From Alistipes sp. (GTDB lineage: Bacteria > Bacteroidota > Bacteroidia > Bacteroidales > Rikenellaceae): a stretch of DNA of 19,549 bases. The notes under the pieces were generated by a model, which made no database searches, was not told the origin of the DNA, and saw nothing but the letters and a program-made list of their open reading frames with translations. Within the stretch, counting starts at the first letter, position 1; every line of letters starts with the position of its first letter. Below are positions 14,594-19,549 of the stretch, piece after piece. The position numbers and the translations under genes are program-made. The stretch is from the NCBI GenBank assembly GCA_017391665.1, contig JAFOXS010000322.1:1-19549 (forward strand), given 5' to 3'.

Positions 14594-17296
14594 TTAATAG
14601 TATTGATCGTACATCGACTGGCTCTTGTCGTACTTCAGATCCTGCAGCGATGCTGCCTTCACACCGATGTGGAAACTCCAGCTCTTGTAGTGTCCGAACG
14701 GAATCCACGAGAATGACATCTGCCAGCAGTGCAGATCTCGCGTGATGTTGATCGAAGAGGTTGTGAGTTTACCCTTCGCCAGGTCAAATCCTCCCGAGAT
14801 TGTGGCTGACATCTTCTTCGAGAATGTGATACTTCCGTTGAATCCGATCGTCTGCGTGACATTGCGTTTATAACCCGTCGTGCCGTTGTTGACGTACGCC
14901 AGATTATAGTTGATATTGTAGTTGAATCCGAAATTCCACGGTATCGAGAAATCATAGTACATTTGTGACATGTATTGTCGCCTGAGCGTGGGATCCATCG
15001 TTCCGTAGGGATCGTAGAATGGATTCATATACTCGGGCGGTATGCTGTTGATGTCGTTGATGGCGGGCTGCGATGAGTTGCGCGACTGGAAAGTATAACC
15101 GAAACTCCAGCCTGTGCTGACGATACGGCCCAGGTTGCCTCGGCTCCATGTGAGTTTATTGTAGCGTCGGCCTTCGGGTGTCACCTCGTAGGGATCCAAC
15201 ACTGCTCTCAGGTTGATACCGAATTTCTTTGAGATTGTCGAACGCAGCGATAGCGAGATGTTCGACAACTTCATCGAGTCGGCCAGGAAGTTGTATGATC
15301 CGCCGATGCTAAAGTCGTCGATAATCTTCAGTTTTCTTACACCCGTCGAGTCGCGCTTGCTCAATACCTTGGCCTCAAGACTCTGCGAGAGGTTGAAGTT
15401 AAGGGATGCACTGCGCCCCGATGTGGGTACGCCGAATGCATTGTCGCTAAAGGGCGAATATACCGTTACGCGGCCCGTTGAGTCGCTCTGCACGGTCTGA
15501 TAGTATCCATACTTTTGGTCGCTGAAGTCGGGGGCGTATGATATCGATACCGAAGGAGTGATCGTGTGGCGCAGAGCCTGCAGTTTAAAGTCCTTGTACT
15601 TCTCTCTTACCTGCCACTGACCGTAGAGTACGGTGGCCATCGATACGCCAGCGTTGTAGTTGTACAGGCGATAGAAGCCATATTCGGGATCGAGATTCTC
15701 AACCCTGTTGGTCTCGGGGTTCCACTGTCGGTCAACCTTCTTGAAATACCAGCGCTCCGAGTAGTTGACGTTCGGAGTTACGGTGATGAAGTTCAGCAGG
15801 TTGAACGATGCCTGAATGGGTATGGTGTGCTGCACGCCGTGGCGCATGTTCTGCAGTGTCTCGCTGGTGAAGAAGTTGCTCTCCTTGGCCTGTACTGAGT
15901 TTGTCAGCTTGGCGGCATAGCTCATCGATATCTTCTCATACCAGCGCTCCTTGCCGATGCGGCTCTTGCGCTTCAGGGGGAAGAATTTCGATACGTTGAA
16001 CGATATGTTGGGCAGCGTTACCGAGAGAGCCTGTGTCTGCGAGTTCTGCGATACGGCCAGATTCATCGAGAGCGAGAAGGGTGTTCCTGCCCAGTTCTTC
16101 GAGTAGGCGATAGATGAGTTGGTCTGCGTGGCAAGCATGTCGTTGAGCGTGGTAGCCGAATAACGGCTATATCCGCTCGATGCAAGGTTTACCGAGGCTG
16201 AGAATGTCGATCCGGGGTTGGCTTTGGCATCCTGAGAGTGTGTCCACTGCAGACGGAAGTTGTTCTGCTTGACAAAGTCGGGGTCGCCCTTGTCACCCGA
16301 GCGGATGCTTGAGTAGTCGAGGGTGAAGTTACCCGTGTACTTGTAACGCTTCAGGTATCGGGATGTAGCCTGCACCTCCCATGATCCCAACGTGTAGAAT
16401 CCACCCGTCAGGGCGAGATCCATGTAATCACTAAGTGTGAAGTAGTAACCCAGACCACGCATATAGAAACCTCGTCGGGCCTCCTCGCCATATGATGGCA
16501 TCAATATACCCGATTTGGGTCCGCTGCTCAGAGGGAAGAATCCCTCGGGCAGACCGAGGAAGGGGATCTCGACATCCTCGATTACGAGGTGACCGCCACC
16601 CATGATCACTTTGCCGTTGTCGCCGGGGATAACCTTGGCCTTGGACATGTAGTAGTAAAAGTGGGGGTGCTCGGTCTCGTCGCAAGTGGTGTACATACCA
16701 TTTGCGATGTGGATGGTGTTGTCCTCCATGCGCTTCACATCATTACCGATGAGCCAGCCATCGCCCTGCTGTGTGGCAATACCCTTGATCTTGGCACGCT
16801 GTGTCTCGATGTTGTAGGTGATCGTGTCCATATTCAGCGAGGTTTCACCCTGCGTGAACAGAGGGCGGGTCGAGACGACCTCTCCATTAACCGAATCGGT
16901 CTTGCCGTAGGCGTAAATGCTCTTATTGTCGAGGTCGATATCCATGTAATCGGCCTTCAGGTTCATGTTGTCGTATGTGACATCACCCTGCTCGTAGATA
17001 TAGACACGATTGTTGCGTAGGTCGTAGAAGAGAGAGTCCGATGCTCGTCCCGTAATCATCCTGTCCAGACCCGATACAGCCTTGCGGCGTGCAGCGGTAT
17101 CTGCTGCCTGGGATACGGTGTCGCGCTCGGATACGACACTCTGGCGCAATTCGCGAGAGCGAGTGGTATCCTGACGTAGCAGTGATGTCCTGCTGATGGT
17201 CGCAGCATGTTGCATCGGTGCAAATCCGAAGACAAATTGCACCAATAGCAGCACAATGGCCACAGAAAGGAGATATTTAACGTTTAATTTACCCAA
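14594..17296 (-). CDS. lptD: LPS-assembly outer-membrane protein LptD (OstA)
   Basis: LptD is the outer-membrane barrel that, with LptE, inserts LPS into the outer leaflet. The 900-residue protein has an N-terminal signal segment (about 7-26), then an OstA/LptA-like beta-jellyroll (about 88-250, with YIYEQGDVTYDNMNLKADYMDID and the GGGHLVIEDVEIPFLGLP end). A long barrel domain with alternating aromatic strands runs to the C-terminus (DQYY). Only two cysteines are present, Cys205 at the end of the jellyroll and Cys857 near the C-terminus. No ATG lies between the in-frame stop at 17381-17383 and the signal segment. The start is therefore taken as TTG at 17296, the only choice that keeps the signal peptide intact. 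The gene heads a close-packed leftward run and is divergent from the amidase gene. Confidence 0.93.
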   Translation of the reverse strand: MGKLNVKYLLSVAIVLLLVQFVFGFAPMQHAATISRTSLLRQDTTRSRELRQSVVSERDTVSQAADTAARRKAVSGLDRMITGRASDSLFYDLRNNRVYIYEQGDVTYDNMNLKADYMDIDLDNKSIYAYGKTDSVNGEVVSTRPLFTQGETSLNMDTITYNIETQRAKIKGIATQQGDGWLIGNDVKRMEDNTIHIANGMYTTCDETEHPHFYYYMSKAKVIPGDNGKVIMGGGHLVIEDVEIPFLGLPEGFFPLSSGPKSGILMPSYGEEARRGFYMRGLGYYFTLSDYMDLALTGGFYTLGSWEVQATSRYLKRYKYTGNFTLDYSSIRSGDKGDPDFVKQNNFRLQWTHSQDAKANPGSTFSASVNLASSGYSRYSATTLNDMLATQTNSSIAYSKNWAGTPFSLSMNLAVSQNSQTQALSVTLPNISFNVSKFFPLKRKSRIGKERWYEKISMSYAAKLTNSVQAKESNFFTSETLQNMRHGVQHTIPIQASFNLLNFITVTPNVNYSERWYFKKVDRQWNPETNRVENLDPEYGFYRLYNYNAGVSMATVLYGQWQVREKYKDFKLQALRHTITPSVSISYAPDFSDQKYGYYQTVQSDSTGRVTVYSPFSDNAFGVPTSGRSASLNFNLSQSLEAKVLSKRDSTGVRKLKIIDDFSIGGSYNFLADSMKLSNISLSLRSTISKKFGINLRAVLDPYEVTPEGRRYNKLTWSRGNLGRIVSTGWSFGYTFQSRNSSQPAINDINSIPPEYMNPFYDPYGTMDPTLRRQYMSQMYYDFSIPWNFGFNYNINYNLAYVNNGTTGYKRNVTQTIGFNGSITFSKKMSATISGGFDLAKGKLTTSSINITRDLHCWQMSFSWIPFGHYKSWSFHIGVKAASLQDLKYDKSQSMYDQYY

Positions 17297-17314
17297 AATC
17301 TCAATAATTTTTTG

Positions 17315-17322
17315 TACCTTTG
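17315..17322 (+). promoter_or_regulatory. Possible -7 box for the amidase-MCE unit
   Basis: TACCTTTG fits the Bacteroidota -7 consensus TAnnTTTG. It overlaps the left end of the 20-bp palindrome (17319-17338). No good TTTG/TTG element lies 19-20 bases upstream, so it would need help from a bound factor or may not be used. A start near 17329 would give a leader of about 108 bases before the amidase ATG. The last part of that leader has a small hairpin, CTATTA/TAATAG (17409-17424), and a T run right before the ATG. Confidence 0.35.
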
Positions 17323-17338
17323 CCGACGCGTCGGCAAA
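17319..17338. repeat. Perfect 20-bp palindrome in the lptD/amidase divergent region
   Basis: The half-site TTTGCCGACG (17319-17328) is followed directly by its exact reverse complement CGTCGGCAAA (17329-17338). It is GC-rich inside AT-rich surroundings. It overlaps a candidate -7 box for the rightward genes. On the lptD side it lies 22 bases before the TTG start, where the RNA could fold into an 8-bp stem with a CGCG loop. It may be a protein-binding operator, a leader hairpin, or both. Confidence 0.6.
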
Positions 17339-17388
17339 ACCGCTCGGATGAGAGCCATTGGCCTGTGTCAGAGCGATATTTTAACCGA

Positions 17389-17396
17389 CAAATATA
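17389..17396 (-). promoter_or_regulatory. Possible -7 box for lptD
   Basis: On the minus strand TATATTTG fits TAnnTTTG. The best -33 candidate is a weak TTAG 21 bases upstream. Transcription would start near 17382 and give a leader of about 86 bases that includes the 20-bp palindrome. Confidence 0.38.
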
Positions 17397-17436
17397 GCGT
17401 TTTTTTGTCTATTATCGCTAATAGTTCGGGTTTTTT

Positions 17437-18582
17437 ATGAAACATAAAGTTGGTTATTTAATAATACTTCTTTTTGTGGCTCTGTTTGCTCGGCCCACTC
17501 TTGCCCAGAATAACGAGGCAGGAGTGCGCGTTATTGTCATCGATGCAGGTCATGGCGGTAGTGCATTTCCGGGTGCTGTATATGGAGGCGTAAAGGAGAA
17601 GGATATCAATCTCGCCGTTGCGCTGAAACTCGGCGCATTGATCGAGAAGGAGCTGCCAACGGTAAAGGTTGTCTATACCCGAAAGAGCGATAAGGCGCTG
17701 GGCAAGAGTCTGAATGAGGATCTTTCGGCCCGAGCCGATATTGCCAACAAAGCTGGCGGCGATTTCTTTATCTCGATTCATGCCAATGCCGCTCCGAAAG
17801 CCACGTCGGTGCAGGGCGCCGAGACCATCATCATGGGCGAGAGCGCCAAGGAGACCAAATATAACGAGGATGTACTCTACGACAACAACAAGGATGAGTT
17901 GATTGATATGTCGGATGAGAATACGGCGGCTATGGTGCGAGCCTACATCCAGAACCTGCAGTTTACCTATGGCGAGTATAGCGAGATGATGGCTCGAATA
18001 ATGCAGTCGCATTACCAGAAAGGTGGTCGTAAGGTACGTAATATGAAACGCCAGCTGCTGAAGGTGTTGTATGCTACCGATATGCCGAGTGTGCTTACCG
18101 AGCTGGGATTCATGTCCAATAAGAGCGAGCTGGCATATATGAACTCGGAGAAGGGTCAGAATGCCTATGCCCGAATGTTGTGTGATGCCGTCAAGGAGTA
18201 TGTCGGTCATATTGATCGCCTTGCAGGCGTTGAGACCCCGATGCTCTCACCCTCGCAGGAGGTGGCGGAGGAGCCTGTAAAGACAGTTGTGGAAGCAACC
18301 CCGACAGCAGCCCCGAAGAGCGATGCCGTTGAGCAGAAGGAGCAGAGTGGTTATACCATCCAGTTGCTTGCTTCGGACAAGGCGATAAAGGAGAACGATA
18401 GCCAGTTCAAGAACTACCGCTCGAAGGTAGTGTGCTACATGGGTGGCGGAGTTTTGAAGTATAAATACTGCTACGGCAGTTATCCCACGCGTCAAGCCGC
18501 ACAGCAGGATCTGACGGCCGTAAAACGCACCTTCAAGGATGCGTTTATTGTGCGCTATGAGGGTGAAAATATAGTGAAATAA
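17437..18582 (+). CDS. N-acetylmuramoyl-L-alanine amidase with C-terminal SPOR domain
   Basis: The enzyme cuts the bond between MurNAc and L-Ala in peptidoglycan, chiefly at division sites. The 381-residue protein has a signal peptide (1-23). The Amidase_3 domain spans about 30-260 with zinc ligands His39 (DAGHGG), Glu54 (KEKDINL) and His115 (SIHANA), and the catalytic Glu222 (TELGFMSN). Between the last two lies an insert of about 70 residues (137-205) with a long amphipathic helix, similar in position to the autoinhibitory helix of AmiB/AmiC-type enzymes. A Pro/Ala/Glu-rich linker (about 265-303) leads to a SPOR-like domain (about 306-375, SGYTIQLLAS to FIVRYEGE), which in this family binds denuded septal glycan. 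The MCE gene follows 16 bases later. The gene is divergent from lptD. Confidence 0.94.
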   Translation: MKHKVGYLIILLFVALFARPTLAQNNEAGVRVIVIDAGHGGSAFPGAVYGGVKEKDINLAVALKLGALIEKELPTVKVVYTRKSDKALGKSLNEDLSARADIANKAGGDFFISIHANAAPKATSVQGAETIIMGESAKETKYNEDVLYDNNKDELIDMSDENTAAMVRAYIQNLQFTYGEYSEMMARIMQSHYQKGGRKVRNMKRQLLKVLYATDMPSVLTELGFMSNKSELAYMNSEKGQNAYARMLCDAVKEYVGHIDRLAGVETPMLSPSQEVAEEPVKTVVEATPTAAPKSDAVEQKEQSGYTIQLLASDKAIKENDSQFKNYRSKVVCYMGGGVLKYKYCYGSYPTRQAAQQDLTAVKRTFKDAFIVRYEGENIVK

Positions 18583-18598
18583 AAAAACGAAAAACAAT

Positions 18599-19549
18599 AT
18601 GAAAAGAGAGATTAAAGTAGGTTTGTTTGCCGTGGCCGTATTGATTGTGGGCTGGGGCGTTATCCGATTCCTCAAGGGATCGGAGGTTTTTAGCAGCAGT
18701 AATACTTATTACGCATACTATACGCAGGTGGGTGGCCTGCAGCCTGCATCGCACGTTATGATTTCGGGTGTTGCCGTAGGTGCCGTATCGAGTGTGACGC
18801 TCAACGATGACCCCTCGAAGGGTGTGGAGGTTGAGTTCACCGTAAATAAGCGTTATAAGATTCCCGTAGACTCAAAGGCTCGCATCTTTACCGATGGCCT
18901 GATGGGAGGCAAAGCGCTTGAGATTGTTTATGGCGCCTCATCGGAGTATGTTCCCAAGAATGGTGAGATAGGATCGGATGTCAGCACCGACCTCTTTGAG
19001 ATGGCAACATCGGAACTGGATTTTCTCAACGAGAAGATTGCAAGCGTAGTGGATGGCCTTACCCAGACACTCAATGGCGTGAATGCACTTTTGGCAGATA
19101 ATACAACCTCGCTGTCGAGCATCGTGAAGAATGTCGATGGCGTTACAAGCAACGTAAATGCAATGCTTGTCAACGAGCGTGCTCATCTGGAGGAGGCTTT
19201 GGCATCGTTGAGCAAGTTCTCGAAGAGTCTGGGCGATAATGCCGATGCCGTTGGTGGCATCATTGATAATCTTAACAGCTTCTCTACGGAGTTGGTTGAG
19301 TCGGATTTCGCGGCCGAGCTGGAGAGCGTTGTCGGTCATATCAATAGCATCCTCTCTACTATCGAGCAGGAGAATGGCAGCGTTGGCAAGCTGCTTAACG
19401 ATAAGGAGTTGTACGATAACCTTACATCGGCCAGCGATAACCTTTCAATCCTGTTGGAGGATCTGAAGGAGAACCCCCATCGATACATCAATATATCTGT
19501 GTTCGGAGCCAACCCCACAAAGAAGGTTGAGAAGGCGAAAGCCAAGGCC
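18599..19549 (+). CDS. MlaD/MCE family protein, 3' end cut by window
   Basis: The reading frame is open to the window edge (317 codons seen). It starts with a short basic segment and one membrane helix (about 7-25), then an MCE domain (about 35-115, with VGGLQPASHVMISGVAVGAVSSV and the GLMGGKALEI turn). A long helical, coiled-coil-prone region rich in Asn, Ser and Leu follows (about 130-270). This is the MlaD-type layout: an inner-membrane anchored subunit that forms hexameric rings and carries phospholipids between membranes with an MlaE/MlaF ABC transporter. Those partners are not in the visible part. It lies 16 bases after the amidase gene, a neighbourhood I associate with Bacteroidales. 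The visible end is Lys/Ala-rich. Confidence 0.92.
   Translation, partial: MKREIKVGLFAVAVLIVGWGVIRFLKGSEVFSSSNTYYAYYTQVGGLQPASHVMISGVAVGAVSSVTLNDDPSKGVEVEFTVNKRYKIPVDSKARIFTDGLMGGKALEIVYGASSEYVPKNGEIGSDVSTDLFEMATSELDFLNEKIASVVDGLTQTLNGVNALLADNTTSLSSIVKNVDGVTSNVNAMLVNERAHLEEALASLSKFSKSLGDNADAVGGIIDNLNSFSTELVESDFAAELESVVGHINSILSTIEQENGSVGKLLNDKELYDNLTSASDNLSILLEDLKENPHRYINISVFGANPTKKVEKAKAKA

Noticed and set aside
17341..17375. Nested weak pairs CGCTC/GAGCG and GCC/GGC as a leader riboswitch
   Set aside because: The pairing is too short and scattered to support a structured RNA, and no known riboswitch consensus is visible.
17458..18210. 250-residue leftward open frame opposite the amidase gene
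   Set aside because: It is a shadow frame of a well-supported zinc amidase, with no domain or start context.

Overview
The window is ordinary-density bacterial chromosome, almost certainly from the phylum Bacteroidota and most likely the order Bacteroidales. The evidence is consistent: three promoters carry the Bacteroidota -7 octamer TATCTTTG with a TTG/TTTG element 19-20 bases upstream, starts are not preceded by clear Shine-Dalgarno sequences, SecA has the long form of about 1,100 residues, and lineage-typical families are present (GSCFA, DUF2851, DUF4886, a two-cysteine LptD). I cannot name a genus. I see no tRNA, rRNA, insertion sequence, phage gene or CRISPR array, and no gap without a gene exceeds 186 bases.

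Left part (1-3523): an M23 envelope peptidase, cut by the window edge, runs leftward. It is divergent from a rightward pair, lpxK (lipid A 4'-kinase) and ssb, which ends at a strong terminator. A separate rightward gene for a small exported SnoaL/NTF2-like protein follows. It has its own promoter and a perfect 12-bp inverted repeat just upstream of that promoter. A bidirectional terminator separates it from the leftward genes.

Middle part (3559-17296): ten genes run leftward with short gaps. In transcription order they are lptD, a DUF4886 SGNH-like protein, an ABC-F ATPase, a GSCFA protein, a secreted alkaline-phosphatase-fold protein, sufE, a MIP18/DUF59 Fe-S assembly protein, a DUF2851 protein, then (after a consensus promoter) secA and a dCMP deaminase. 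The themes are outer-membrane assembly and secretion, Fe-S cluster assembly and translation/nucleotide housekeeping.

Right part (17437-19549): an N-acetylmuramoyl-L-alanine amidase with a C-terminal SPOR domain is followed by an MCE/MlaD lipid-transport protein cut by the window edge. Both are divergent from lptD across a 140-bp region holding a perfect 20-bp palindrome and two -7-like boxes whose predicted transcripts would overlap.

I did not find a novel multi-gene system. The most interesting items are the phosphatase-fold protein, which keeps the nucleophile-position Thr and the DHG motif but seems to have lost most metal ligands, the palindromes at regulatory positions, the LptD with only two cysteines placed for one interdomain disulfide, and a DUF2851 protein lacking the usual N-terminal part.
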